A DNA stretch of 64,000 nucleotides from Streptomyces endocoffeicus (GCF_016741935.1 NZ_JAERRG010000005.1:310001-374000); one strand, 5' to 3'; shown: positions 42,259-51,461, counted from the first letter of the stretch. The notes: generated by a model from the sequence alone, not told the origin. A program made the numbers and translations.

Positions 42259-43721
42259 TTCGTGGCGGGGCCGGACAGCTCCTTGCCGAAGGCGGCGTCG
42301 TTCGCCGGGGAGCCGAGATCGCCCGGCCCGATGAGGGCGGAGCCCTCGGCGGTGAGCCCGTCGGCGCCCGCGTACAGCAGGGCCACCGCGCCCGCGCCCT
42401 CGGTCCGGTTCGGGACCCCGACGGCCAGGTCGGGCTTGCCGTCGCCGTTGTAGTCGGCCGGCGAGATGGCGTCGCCGAACCAGTCGCCGCCCGTCATCTC
42501 GCCGGGGACGCCCTCGGTGTCGAGGGAGAAGGTCTGCGCACCCGCGTCGGTCAGCCAGTCCTTGGTGCCCTTGAGCACCGTGATGGCACCGGCGTCGCCG
42601 TAGCCCCCGGGGTCCTCGGCGTCGGTGTCGCTGACGACGAGGTCGTCGTGGCCGTCGCCGTTGATGTCGGTGAGCCGGGAGGCGATGCCGTTCTGGGCCT
42701 TGCCCGTCCAGTTCACCGGATTGGCGGTGTCGAGCCCCCCGGCCGTGCCCGGGTACGTCCGCAGACGCGCGTCGTCCGGGCCGTCCGTGAAGCCGGTGTC
42801 CGTGACGACGTCGTCCTTACCGTCGCCATTGATGTCACCCACCACGGCCCGGTACGAGGCGAACGGCAGCGGTACGTCCTTCCCCAGCGACGTGCTCTTC
42901 AGCCCGCCGGACGAACCGGGCAGCACGCCGAGCGTGCCCTCGTCGGCGGGGTCGTCCTGGTAGGCGACGGTGACCAGGTCGGCGAAGCCGTCCCCGTTGA
43001 TGTCGCCGGAGGACAGATGCTCGGTGCCCGCGCCGCCACCGGGCGGGGTGACGCTGGACATCTTCGGGGTGGCCGTGTCGCGCAGGTTCGCCGCGCCGTT
43101 CACGACCTGGACCTCGGTGCCGTCGGAGATGGCGATGTCGTCGCGGCCGTCGTGGTTGTAGTCGCCCACGGCCATACTGTCGCCGAACAGCGCGTAGGCG
43201 GTGGCCTTGGGCGCGTGGAAGGCGATGGCGTCGCTGGAGAGGCCGTCCTTCGCACCGAAGACGACCGTGACCGAACCGGCCCGCTTGGCGCTGCCGATGG
43301 CCTCGTAGTTCGCGGCGACGATCAGATCGCCGTACCCGTCCCCGTCCACATCGCCGCGCAACACGGCCGAGCCGAAGTGGTCCCCGGCCTCGGGGGTGCC
43401 GGGGATCCCCGGACTGGCCTGCGACAACGTGCTGTGCCGCCCGGTGTCGACCCCGGCCTCGGCCCCATAGGTCACACCCACGTAGCCCGCCTTGGACTTC
43501 CCCGAAACGGTCCCGTCGGGCGCGCCCACGCCGAGGTCGGCATAGCCGTCGCCGTCGATATCGCCCGGTGTGATCTTCCCTGCCGCGACAGCCGTGGGGG
43601 AGGGCTGCTTCTGGTCGGTCCCGTCGCCGTTCGACACCACGGCGCCGGCCCCGGCGGCCACAGCGGCGGTCACGACGGCACCCACCGCCACGCCCACCAC
43701 ACCTCGGGTTCTATTGCGCAC
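42255..43721 (-). CDS. FG-GAP repeat (integrin alpha-like beta-propeller) secreted protein
   Basis: Product 488 residues; the GTG at 43721 follows GGAGGATTT. An N-terminal signal/anchor VVGVAVGAVVTAAVAAGAGAVV is followed by about seven FG-GAP blades. Each has a calcium loop such as DIDGDGYADLGVGAP, DVDGDGYGDLIVAA, DYNHDGRDDIAIS, DINGDGFADLVTV, DINGDGKDDVVTD, DINGDGHDDLVVSD and DYNGDGKPDLAVGVP. These form a seven-bladed propeller like integrin alpha heads. Streptomyces secrete many such proteins; binding partner unknown. Confidence 0.92.
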   Translation of the reverse strand: MRNRTRGVVGVAVGAVVTAAVAAGAGAVVSNGDGTDQKQPSPTAVAAGKITPGDIDGDGYADLGVGAPDGTVSGKSKAGYVGVTYGAEAGVDTGRHSTLSQASPGIPGTPEAGDHFGSAVLRGDVDGDGYGDLIVAANYEAIGSAKRAGSVTVVFGAKDGLSSDAIAFHAPKATAYALFGDSMAVGDYNHDGRDDIAISDGTEVQVVNGAANLRDTATPKMSSVTPPGGGAGTEHLSSGDINGDGFADLVTVAYQDDPADEGTLGVLPGSSGGLKSTSLGKDVPLPFASYRAVVGDINGDGKDDVVTDTGFTDGPDDARLRTYPGTAGGLDTANPVNWTGKAQNGIASRLTDINGDGHDDLVVSDTDAEDPGGYGDAGAITVLKGTKDWLTDAGAQTFSLDTEGVPGEMTGGDWFGDAISPADYNGDGKPDLAVGVPNRTEGAGAVALLYAGADGLTAEGSALIGPGDLGSPANDAAFGKELSGPATK

Positions 43722-44045
43722 AAATCCTCCATGAGTAACGCATCGGTCGCCCTTGAGCCCCGACCGCCATCTGTCTCCCCCGGCGGCCGGAACGGAAGAG
43801 TCATGGAAGGAGAGCTGTCGGAAAGCTGAACGGTTGCACAACCCAAGGAAAACGAGACAGGGTCGTAATCAACGCCAGGAGCGGCCTAACTCCCTTACAG
43901 AGCAGGGAACTTGAGGTCAAAGGCGGAGAAGTCGGCCTTCCGTCACTGACCGTGATGACCCCCATGTCCCCTGTCCGCGTGCGCCCCGCCCGGCGCCGCC
44001 GCAATCTGGACGCATGAGACGCATGACACCCCTGGAGGTCTCGCC
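43722..44045. other. 324-bp divergent intergenic region
   Basis: It lies between the FG-GAP gene (left) and the cupin gene (right). It holds the FG-GAP ribosome-binding site at 43726-43730 and, on the right, GACGCATGAGACGCATGAC (a 9-bp near-repeat) before the cupin ribosome-binding site. No gene seen. Confidence 0.55.
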
Positions 44046-44492
44046 ATGTCGAGCGAAGAGCCGATGGCAGGCAGCGCCGAGAGCCAAGCGCGCTTGGCGG
44101 CGCTGAGCTCGGCGATCACCGTGCTGCAGTCGGCGAAACCGCCCTTTGTGCCGGAGGGGGCGGAGGGGATGACGATCCGCGTCGACTACCCGCCCGGCAA
44201 CCCCGGCCTCCCCCCGCACCGGCACTCCGGCCCCGCCTTCGGCTACGTACTGGAGGGCGAGATTCTCTTCGAGCTGGAAGGCGAGCCGGAGCGAGTGGTC
44301 AGGGCGGGGGAGACGTTCTGGGAGCCGGGCGGCGATGTCATCCACTACCAGGACGGAAACAACCGGACGGATGCCTGGAGCCGCTTCGTCGTCACCATGT
44401 TCTGCGCCCCGGGCCGGCCCATGCTCACCCTGGTCGACGACGAGGAACTGGCCCAGCGCCGGCACCTACGGGCTCCCCGCCCAGGAGCCTGA
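44046..44492 (+). CDS. Cupin domain protein
   Basis: Product 148 residues, ATG after GGAGG. Single-domain cupin: motif 1 PPHRHSGPAFGYVLEGEILF-like with two His and a Glu as metal ligands, motif 2 WEPGGDVIHYQDGNN with the third His. Such proteins bind a metal and may be small dioxygenases, isomerases or sensors; the substrate cannot be told. Tail-to-tail with the LysE gene. Confidence 0.9.
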   Translation: MSSEEPMAGSAESQARLAALSSAITVLQSAKPPFVPEGAEGMTIRVDYPPGNPGLPPHRHSGPAFGYVLEGEILFELEGEPERVVRAGETFWEPGGDVIHYQDGNNRTDAWSRFVVTMFCAPGRPMLTLVDDEELAQRRHLRAPRPGA

Positions 44493-44530
44493 TCCGCCAC
44501 TGACGCCGGACCCGGACGGCCGGCACCGGG

Positions 44531-45175
44531 TCAGTCGGCGCGGCCGGTGGCCGCCACGGTCACGCCCAGGCCGATCATCGCGAGGCCACCCGCCCCGCCG
44601 ACCATCGACAGCCGCCGCTCCGAGCGGGCGAACCAGGAACGGGCCGCCGAGGCGCCCAGGCCCCAGAGGGTGTCCGTGATCATTCCGATGGTGACCGGGA
44701 CCAGGCCCAGCACCATCATCTGCAGGGGCAGGTGGCCCGCCGAGTGGTTGACGAACTGCGGTAGCACCGCCGCGAAGAAGACGATGCCCTTCGGGTTCGT
44801 GACGCCGACGAAAATGCCGTCCAGGACGGTGCGCAGATCACCGCGCTGCGCACGGGCCGGAGCCGCCATGTCCGTCACGCGCATGTCCCCGCGGCGCCGG
44901 AACGCCTGCACGCCCAGATAGACGAGGTACGCCGCCCCCGCCAGCTTCACGCCCGTGAACACCGCCGCCGAACTCTGCACCAGCGCGCCGAGACCCCATG
45001 CCACGGCGATCACGAGCAGGTAGCAGCCGACCACATTCCCGAGGACCGTCTCCAGGGCCGTGCGACGGCCGTACGCGAGGGCCCGGCCGACCACGAACAG
45101 CACGCTCGGCCCCGGAATCACGATCACCAGTAGCGACATCGCCGCGAACGCGAGAATGCTCTCCGTGGACACCAT
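44531..45175 (-). CDS. LysE/RhtB family amino-acid exporter
   Basis: Product 214 residues; the ATG at 45175 has AGGAGGG upstream. Six hydrophobic helices. The family signature is AAMSLLVIVIPGPSVLFVVG, with GLGALVQSSAAVFTGVKLAG and the NPKGIVFFAAVLPQFV motif typical of RhtB/LysE exporters of homoserine, threonine and similar amino acids. There is no adjacent regulator. Confidence 0.92.
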   Translation of the reverse strand: MVSTESILAFAAMSLLVIVIPGPSVLFVVGRALAYGRRTALETVLGNVVGCYLLVIAVAWGLGALVQSSAAVFTGVKLAGAAYLVYLGVQAFRRRGDMRVTDMAAPARAQRGDLRTVLDGIFVGVTNPKGIVFFAAVLPQFVNHSAGHLPLQMMVLGLVPVTIGMITDTLWGLGASAARSWFARSERRLSMVGGAGGLAMIGLGVTVAATGRAD

Positions 45176-45327
45176 TTGTCCGTCCCTCCTGGACCGGCTC
45201 AGTACAGGAGGCATTCAAACAGAAGCCGGAACGTCCGCTCCAGACCCATCCGCGGCCCGGTTTCGCGACGGCCACTGTCACCGCACACGGACCACGGAGC
45301 CGGTGGTGAGCTTCGGCGCCCGGAACC

Positions 45328-45377
45328 CTCATTCATCCCGTGCCCTCATTCATCCCGTGCACTAATTCACCCCGGCG
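45328..45377. repeat. 17-bp tandem repeat running into a stop codon
   Basis: CTCATTCATCCCGTGC at 45328 and 45345, followed by the diverged copy CTAATTCACCCCGGCG at 45362, whose CTA is the TAG stop of pobA. Confidence 0.85.
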
Positions 45378-46555
45378 GCGAGTTCACCGAAAAGGCGGTT
45401 CGCCGTGGGCGAGTTGAATTGGCGTTCCAGCTCCGCTCGGGCGATCTGCTTGCGGAACTCCCCTTCGTGGGAGGCGTCACCGGCGTTGTGCATGAGCTCA
45501 GTGATCCATGTCGCGTATGCCTGGTAGTTCCAGACATGGCGCAGACAGGTCTCCGAGTAGTCGGTGAGCGGGGCCGGATCGTCCTTCTGGATCCGGGCGA
45601 TGAGGGCGCGGGCGAACACTTCGGCGTCGTGGAGAGCGAGGTTGATTCCCTTCGCGCTCATCGGGGGGACAATGTGCGCCGCGTCTCCGAGCAGATACAG
45701 CCCGCCGTAGTGCATGGGGCTGTACACCACACTCCGGAGCGGCAGGATTTGCTTGTGGACGACCGGGCCGGTCGCCACGGGGACACCGAAACGAGCTTCC
45801 AGTTCGCTCCAGACGCGCTCGTCCGGCCATTGCTCAAGGGTGTCGTCGGGCGCGCACTGGAGATAGAGACGACTGGCCGTCGTGCCCCGGGGGATGATTC
45901 CCGCCAGGCCGCGGGAATGGATCGCCATGGCGGCGGGGTCCGGCGTCACGTCGGCCAGGACGCTCAGCCAGGCGTACCCGTAGTCGTAGGAGTAACGAGT
46001 AAGGGCGTCGGCGGGGATGGATTCCCTGCTGACCCCGTGGTAGCCGTCGCAGCCGGCGATGTAGTCGCAGTTGATGACCCGTGTCGCGCCGGTGGTGTCC
46101 CGGTAGCGGACTCGCGGACACGCGCCGTCGAGGTCTTCGAGGTCTTCGAGGGAGATGTCGACGGATTCGTAACGAAGGTCTCCGCCGTCCCGCAGGAAAG
46201 CGTCCGTGAGGTTCCGGACGAGGATCTGCTGAGGGCAGAACACCATATCGTCGAAGTCGCCGTCCTCGTCCTCGAAGAGGTCGTTCGTGAACGCTTCTCC
46301 GTCCATCCGGAAGCTTATCGTCTCTTCCGGGGCGCCGAAGCTCTCCACGACCTCTTCGAGCCCCCACGCGCGGAACATGCGCACCCCGCGGCTGTCGATG
46401 GTCCCGGCCCGCTGTCGCCGCTCGACATATTCTCGGCTGCGCTTTTCGAGAACGACGCAGCCGATTCCGTTGCGCAAGAGGAAATTGCCGAGCGTGAGTC
46501 CGGCGACTCCGGCCCCCACGATGACTACGGCGGTGTCCTCGACTGTTTCGGACAT
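45362..46555 (-). CDS. pobA: 4-hydroxybenzoate 3-monooxygenase
   Basis: FAD/NADPH aromatic hydroxylase converting 4-hydroxybenzoate to protocatechuate. Product 397 residues, close to the 394 of Pseudomonas PobA. FAD motif VVIVGAGVAGLTLGNFLL, RRQRAGTIDSRGVRMF, the PobA-type GCDGYHGVSRESIP segment, and GDAAHIVPPMSAKGINLA (second FAD motif) are all present. An AraC-type regulator gene lies immediately upstream in the same direction, as PobR often does. No protocatechuate ring-cleavage genes are in the window. Confidence 0.92.
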   Translation of the reverse strand: MSETVEDTAVVIVGAGVAGLTLGNFLLRNGIGCVVLEKRSREYVERRQRAGTIDSRGVRMFRAWGLEEVVESFGAPEETISFRMDGEAFTNDLFEDEDGDFDDMVFCPQQILVRNLTDAFLRDGGDLRYESVDISLEDLEDLDGACPRVRYRDTTGATRVINCDYIAGCDGYHGVSRESIPADALTRYSYDYGYAWLSVLADVTPDPAAMAIHSRGLAGIIPRGTTASRLYLQCAPDDTLEQWPDERVWSELEARFGVPVATGPVVHKQILPLRSVVYSPMHYGGLYLLGDAAHIVPPMSAKGINLALHDAEVFARALIARIQKDDPAPLTDYSETCLRHVWNYQAYATWITELMHNAGDASHEGEFRKQIARAELERQFNSPTANRLFGELAAGVN

Positions 46556-46644
46556 GTGTTTCCGAGCCTCCATGAAGCGTGAAGAAAGTGGCGGTCGAAC
46601 ACGCCGGAGCATGACCCGGGGCATGAATGGCTGTGTCGCCCGGA

Positions 46645-46676
46645 TGATGCGGTGATGCGGTGACGCGGTGACGCGG
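46645..46676. repeat. 8-bp tandem repeat upstream of pobA
   Basis: TGATGCGG, TGATGCGG, TGACGCGG, TGACGCGG at 46645-46676, in the 199-bp gap between the araC stop and the pobA start. Possibly a regulator-binding array for PobR, possibly slippage. Confidence 0.7.
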
Positions 46677-46754
46677 CGTGCCGATCACCACTGTGGACCT
46701 GGCAGCGCCCGCCGCCCACCGGTGAATGGACACCGAATACCGAAAAGCCGCCAA

Positions 46755-47546
46755 CTACTGTGCGTCGTCGCGCAGATCCGCCTGATAGCGGCCCGGGGTC
46801 TGTCCGACGACCTCGGTGAACGCCTCGATGAAGCTCGAGGGGTTGGACCATCCGCACTCCGTCGCGGTGTCGGTGACGGACCGGCCGTTGGTGAGATGGA
46901 CCAAGGCGTGGTGGATGCGCAGGATGGTGCGCCAGCGGTGGAAGCTCATGCCCAGCTCGGTGTGGAACAGACGGCTCAGCGTGCGGTCGCTCGCCGCCAC
47001 GGCCCGTCCCAGCTCGGTCAGGGTCATGGTCCGGCCGGGGTCGGCGTGCAGGAGGTCGGTAACCGTACGCAGCCGGTCGTCGCGCGGTTCGGGCAGGTGC
47101 AGGGACTGCTCGGGGGCCGCGGTGAGCTCGTCGATCACCACCGCGCGCAGCCGTTCGTAGGCGCCGGGCCGGACCTCCCGCCGATCGGTCAGCGCCAGGA
47201 GCGCCTCTCGCAGCAGGGGGCTCACCGCGAACACGCTGGGGTGTGCCACGAGCGCGTCGCACAGCTCGGCCGGGATGACGACCAGGCGGGCGTCGGTCCT
47301 GCCGTAGAAGCGATGGGAGTGGTCGAACCCGGGCGGCGTCCACGTCACCCGGTTGGCCGGGGCGACCCAGGTCCCGCGCTCGGTCGTGGTGGCCAGGGCG
47401 CCGGCGGCCGCGTACACCAGCTGACCCTGGGGGTGGGAGTGGGGGCCGAGGCGGTAGCCGTGCGGAAGCCAGCCTCCTCCGCTACCAGGTGACGTCTTCC
47501 GTGGCGTCGCCGGGGGCGGTGGGGAGGGCTGGCGGGTTTCCGGCAT
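46755..47546 (-). CDS. AraC family regulator, candidate PobR
   Basis: Product 263 residues. An N-terminal cupin ligand domain (PHGYRLGPHSHPQGQLVYAA) and C-terminal double HTH (MTLTELGRAVAASDRTLSRL and TATECGWSNPSSFIEAF, ending TPGRYQ) define the family. It lies directly upstream of pobA, same strand, with a small repeat array between. 4-Hydroxybenzoate-responsive control is inferred from position. It follows the MFS gene by 78 bp. Confidence 0.9.
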   Translation of the reverse strand: MPETRQPSPPPPATPRKTSPGSGGGWLPHGYRLGPHSHPQGQLVYAAAGALATTTERGTWVAPANRVTWTPPGFDHSHRFYGRTDARLVVIPAELCDALVAHPSVFAVSPLLREALLALTDRREVRPGAYERLRAVVIDELTAAPEQSLHLPEPRDDRLRTVTDLLHADPGRTMTLTELGRAVAASDRTLSRLFHTELGMSFHRWRTILRIHHALVHLTNGRSVTDTATECGWSNPSSFIEAFTEVVGQTPGRYQADLRDDAQ

Positions 47547-47624
47547 CGGCCGTCAGTTTACCGCCGCTCCCGGGACCGCTCGGGCCTGAACGGCGGTCCG
47601 GATGGGGAGCGGCCGAAGCGGCGG

Positions 47625-49142
47625 CTACGTACGGGTTCCGTGCCGGGCCGGAGCCTCTCCGGTGTCGAGTGGGTGTCCTGGGTGTCCTGGGTGGCGGTCC
47701 TTCCCGAGCAGGGCGGCTATGAGGACGGCGCCGAGCGCGAGGAGGGCGGCGGCGACGGAGAGCGCGTGGGAGAAGCCTTCCGCCGCGGCACGCCGTGGGC
47801 CGTCCGTCGCGGCCAGGGCGTTGCCGCGGCGGGTGGCCAGAGCGACCAGGACCGCCACGCCCACCGCGCCACCGACCTGTTGGACCGAGCTCAGGAAGGC
47901 CGAGCCGAGGCCGGCGTTCTCCTCGGTCGTGCCCGTGAGCGCGGCGACGGTCAGGGCGGGCAGGCTCAGTCCGCATCCGAGGCTCGTGACGAGCATGCCG
48001 GGCAGCACTCCGGAGGCGTACCCGTCGCTCGGTGCCACTCCGGACAGCAGCACCAGCCCGGCCGCGCTGATCAGGAACGACATGATGAGCGTCCAGCGCA
48101 TCCCGAGCCCGGCCACCGCCCGGGAGGAGAGCCACATGCCCGCGAGGATCCCGGCACCGTAGGGCAGATAGGCGACGCCGGCCGCGAGGGGGCGGTAGCC
48201 CAGCACGGTCTGCAGGTGCACCATCAGCAGGAAGGCCATCGCGTAGAACGCGGCGGAGAACAGCAGGGTCGCCCCGTTGGCTACGGCGCGGACGCGGAAG
48301 GACAGGAACGACGGCGGTACCAGCGGCTCGACGGTGCGTGCCTCGACCGCGACGAACGCGAGGGCCAGGGCGGCGGCGAGCACCAGGGGTCCGGCGGCGG
48401 CCGGGCGTCCCCAGCCCGAATCGGTCCGGAGCAGACCGTAGACCAGGGACACCAGGGCGCCGGTGCCCAGTACCGCACCGGGTACGTCGAGGCGTACCGG
48501 GCGGCTGGTCCGGCTCTCGGGGACCAGGCGCGGGAGCAGGGCAAGGGCCACCAGGGCCACCGGCAGGTTGATCAGGAAGATCCAGCGCCAGGATGCGAGA
48601 CCGGTCAGCGCGCCGGATATCACCAGGCCAGAGGTGCCGCCCAACGCCGCGACGGCGCCCCAGACACTGAGCGCCCTGGCACGCTCCTTGTCACCGGGGA
48701 ACAGGAGGGTGATCAGGGCCAGCGAGGCCGGACTGGCCATGGCCGCTCCCGCCCCCTGGACGAACCGCCCGCCCACAAGCTGCCACGGTTCCCGCGCCAG
48801 CCCGCAGAGCAGGCTCGCCGCGCCGAACAGCGCCACCCCGGTCAGGAAGACGCGTCTGCGGCCCCACAGGTCGGCCATGCGGCCGAAGAGCAACAACAGC
48901 CCGCCGAAGGCGAGGAAATAGGCGTTGACGACCCAGGCCAGACCGGCGGCGGTGAAGCCGAGGTCGTCGCGGATGCTGGGGAGCGCCACGCTCACCACGT
49001 TGTCGTCCAGGACGAGCATGAACTGCACCAGGCACAGCACCACCAGGGCCGGTCCACGGCGGCCGGTGGCGGTGGCCGCCGCCGAAACCGGCGACCCGTT
49101 CATAACGCGGCGGCGCCCATGGCGCGAATGAGGGATCGGCAT
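47625..49142 (-). CDS. MFS multidrug transporter (DHA2, EmrB/QacA type)
   Basis: Product 505 residues, about 14 helices. Signatures: LDDNVVSVALPSIRDDLGF (motif D1 of the 14-TMS group), GRMADLWGRRRVFLTG (motif A) and GGRFVQGAGAAMASPASLAL (motif C-like). It probably exports drugs or aromatic compounds by proton antiport. The start at 49142 is supported by TAGCGT six bases upstream with no ribosome-binding site (leaderless); an ATG at 49103 is possible. Divergent from an AraC regulator, its likely controller. Confidence 0.9.
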   Translation of the reverse strand: MPIPHSRHGRRRVMNGSPVSAAATATGRRGPALVVLCLVQFMLVLDDNVVSVALPSIRDDLGFTAAGLAWVVNAYFLAFGGLLLLFGRMADLWGRRRVFLTGVALFGAASLLCGLAREPWQLVGGRFVQGAGAAMASPASLALITLLFPGDKERARALSVWGAVAALGGTSGLVISGALTGLASWRWIFLINLPVALVALALLPRLVPESRTSRPVRLDVPGAVLGTGALVSLVYGLLRTDSGWGRPAAAGPLVLAAALALAFVAVEARTVEPLVPPSFLSFRVRAVANGATLLFSAAFYAMAFLLMVHLQTVLGYRPLAAGVAYLPYGAGILAGMWLSSRAVAGLGMRWTLIMSFLISAAGLVLLSGVAPSDGYASGVLPGMLVTSLGCGLSLPALTVAALTGTTEENAGLGSAFLSSVQQVGGAVGVAVLVALATRRGNALAATDGPRRAAAEGFSHALSVAAALLALGAVLIAALLGKDRHPGHPGHPLDTGEAPARHGTRT

Positions 49143-49148
49143 ACGGCG

Positions 49149-49154
49149 ACGCTA
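49149..49154 (-). promoter_or_regulatory. -10 hexamer TAGCGT of the MFS gene (leaderless)
   Basis: On the minus strand TAGCGT ends six bases before the ATG at 49142. No purine-rich ribosome-binding site precedes the start. Confidence 0.4.
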
Positions 49155-49245
49155 TGCACCGGCCGTTCTGGCCGCGATGCGCTACGAGGCCACGTCATAT
49201 CGCCTTGGAGACACGGGAACACAGGGACATGGGGACTTGAGGACA

Positions 49246-49251
49246 TACGCT
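49246..49251 (+). promoter_or_regulatory. -10 hexamer TACGCT of the AraC gene (leaderless)
   Basis: TACGCT ends seven bases before the first ATG of a duplicated start region (49259). No convincing -35 is visible. Confidence 0.4.
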
Positions 49252-49258
49252 GGGCGGC

Positions 49259-49304
49259 ATGACCGAGGCCATCGTGGGATCTGTATGACCGAGGCCATCG
49301 TGGG
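49259..49304. repeat. 26-bp tandem duplication over the AraC gene start
   Basis: ATGACCGAGGCCATCGTGGG occurs at 49259 and 49285. The first copy encodes a nine-codon frame MTEAIVGSV whose TGA overlaps the second ATG (ATGA). The second copy is the true gene start. Confidence 0.9.
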
Positions 49305-50082
49305 CCCCGTCCCGCCCGGGGTCGGCGCCATCGTCGTCGGACACTTTTCGCTGGCGTCCGGGCAGTGGTTCGCCCGGCATTCCCACCCGCAACACCAGTT
49401 GGCCTGGACGCGGCGCGGTGTACTCGGCGTCGCCGTCGACGACGCCTACTGGGTTCTGCCCCCCACACGGGCGCTGTGGCTGCCCGCGGGGATCGTTCAC
49501 CGGACCGGCGCGACCCGCGACGCGGTGCTGTGCAGCCTCTACTTCGAACCCGACCGGTGCCCTCTGGACTGGTCCGGCCCCACACCGGTCGGCGTCGACG
49601 GGCTGCTGGCCCACCTGATCGCCCACCTCGGCCGGACCGACCTCCCCGACGACGCTCGGCTCCGGGCCGAGGGGGTCGTACTGGATCTGCTGCGCCCGTT
49701 GCCGAGCACGCCCATCCATGTGCCGACCCCGGCCGACGACCGTGTGCGCGCCGTCACCGACGCGCTGCTCGCCGACCCCGCGGACCCCCGCGGCCTGGAG
49801 GCGCACGCACGGGCCGTGGGAGTGAGCCGACGCACCCTCACCCGGCTGTTCATACGCGACACCGGCATGACCTTCGACCGCTGGCGCACCCATGCGCGAC
49901 TGCGCGCGGCTCTGTCCCTCCTCGCGGAGGGCCGGCCCGTCTCCCGGGTCGCGCACACCGTGGGCTACGCCACGCCGAGCGCGTTCCTCGCGGCGTTCCG
50001 GCGAACCGTCGGCACCTCCCCGGGGCGCTACCTGAACGGCGACACCTCGCTGATGTCGGACCCGGATCGAGCTCAGCTGTAG
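49285..50082 (+). CDS. AraC family regulator
   Basis: Product 265 residues starting MTEAIVGPVPPGVGAIVVGH. Cupin N-terminal domain (FARHSHPQHQLAWTRRGVLG, ALWLPAGIVHR) and C-terminal HTHs (AHARAVGVSRRTLTRLFIRD; VAHTVGYATPSAFLAAF, ending SPGRYLNG). Divergent from the MFS pump, so likely its regulator. The start is preceded by a duplicated copy in another frame that makes a tiny upstream frame. Its last 10 bp overlap the convergent MerR gene. Confidence 0.88.
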   Translation: MTEAIVGPVPPGVGAIVVGHFSLASGQWFARHSHPQHQLAWTRRGVLGVAVDDAYWVLPPTRALWLPAGIVHRTGATRDAVLCSLYFEPDRCPLDWSGPTPVGVDGLLAHLIAHLGRTDLPDDARLRAEGVVLDLLRPLPSTPIHVPTPADDRVRAVTDALLADPADPRGLEAHARAVGVSRRTLTRLFIRDTGMTFDRWRTHARLRAALSLLAEGRPVSRVAHTVGYATPSAFLAAFRRTVGTSPGRYLNGDTSLMSDPDRAQL

Positions 50083-50420
50083 TAGGCGATCTTCTCGTCG
50101 AGGACCTCCATGGCCCGGTGCAGCGCCGCCACCCGCTGTTCCAGGGCTCCACGGCGCTCGCGGAGGAAGGCGACCCGTTCCTGCGGAGAGTGCTCGGCGC
50201 GCAGGATGGCGACGAACCCCTTCAGGTCCGCGATGCCGAGGCCGGCCTCGCGGAAGCAGGTGACCAGGCCGACCCAGAAGACGTCGTTCTCGGTGTACTC
50301 CCTGCGCCCGCCGGCGGAGCGCCGGATCGGGCCGATGAGCCCCTCGCGTTCGTAGTAGCGCAGCGTGTCGATGGAGACGCCGGTGCGGCCGGCGGCCGCT
50401 GCCGGGGTGAGGGTGGTCAT
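50073..50420 (-). CDS. MerR family regulator
   Basis: Product 115 residues; AAAGGGAG precedes the ATG. MerR HTH: AAAAGRTGVSIDTLRYYEREGLIGP and the RREYTENDVFWVGLVTCFRE wing/helix, then a dimerisation coiled coil at about 75-115. There is no metal-binding Cys, so it senses something other than metals or acts in stress response. In the same direction as the aldo/keto reductase remnant, 42 bp downstream of it; such MerR-AKR pairs are common. Confidence 0.92.
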   Translation of the reverse strand: MTTLTPAAAAGRTGVSIDTLRYYEREGLIGPIRRSAGGRREYTENDVFWVGLVTCFREAGLGIADLKGFVAILRAEHSPQERVAFLRERRGALEQRVAALHRAMEVLDEKIAYYS

Positions 50421-50462
50421 GGAGCTCCCTTTTTGACCGCTGGTGACCGCTTGTGACCGTCG

Positions 50463-51405
50463 CTAGCGCGCTTCGGCGAAGCGGGCCAAGTGCTCGTCGC
50501 TGAGCCGCACATGGCGTGCGGCCAGTGCCTCCTCGATCTGTTCCACCCGGCTCACGCCGACGATGGGATCGATCCCCTGCCGCATCAGCCATGCGAGGAC
50601 GACCTGGTTCCGCGTGGCCGGGAGTCCGTCGGCGACGTCGTCCAGGACCGCGAGCACCCGGGTGGTCCCGGGGTGATCATAGGTTGGTGGCAGCGGCTTG
50701 TCCGCGCGTACGTAGGAACCCCACATCAGCGAGGTGTACGCCCACACGGCGAGCCCCTCCGACCGCGCGAGGTCCAGGTCATCGGCGGTGAGCATGCGGT
50801 GGCCGGCCTCCGCGACGGGCGTGAGCGGGCGCGGCTGGATGAGCGAGTGGCGCAGTTGCAGGGCCGTCCACGGTTCGACGCGCCGCTCCCGCGCGAGCGA
50901 CCGGGCGCGCTCGACGCGCCAGGCGGCATGGTTGGCCGCCCCGACCCGTAGGGCCACTCCCTTCGCGACCAGCTCACCGAAGGCGCCGACCGTCTCCTCC
51001 AGCGGCACGGTGCGGTCCTCGGCGTGGGCCCAGAGCAGATCGACGTGATCGACTCCCAGCCGCTCCAGGCTCTCCTCCACACCGGCGTGGATGGCGCGGG
51101 CGGAGAGTCCTTCGGCGCTTTGCGGCCAGGAGTGCGGGACGAGCGGGTTCTGCCGGACCTTCGTCGCGATCCGCACCGCGCCGCGCGCGCCGGGGCGGGC
51201 CCGGAGCCACGCGCCGATGACGCGCTCGCTGGCACCGCCGACCCCACTGGGGTCGGCCCAGAAGGAGTAGCAGTTCGCGGTGTCGAGCCAGACACCGCCG
51301 CCGGCGACGAAGGAGTCGAGGATAGGCCCGGTCGGGGTCGACGCGGGTACCGAAGTCCATCGTCCCGAGGACGATTTGGGGATCCGTGGGGTACATGCCG
51401 CCCAT
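50463..51405 (-). pseudogene. Aldo/keto reductase, frameshifted near its N-terminus
   Basis: The C-terminal 290 residues are a good AKR (WLDTANCYSFW, KVRQNPLVPHSW, LGVDHVDLLWAHAEDR, SRVEQIEEALAA). The natural N-terminus MGGMYPTDPQIVLGTMDFGT, starting at the ATG at 51405, is in another frame. The two frames meet around 51316-51335 (DPDR then ILDSFVAGGG), so removing one base (probably in a GGG run) would restore a 313-residue enzyme of normal length. Either a real inactivating insertion or a sequence error. A single long frame from 51605 reads through only because it joins an unrelated fragment. Confidence 0.7.
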
Positions 51406-51461
51406 GCTCGGATCTGGAGCGCGCTCCAGGTCAAGAGCGGTCGCGGCGGCCGGTGTCGGGG

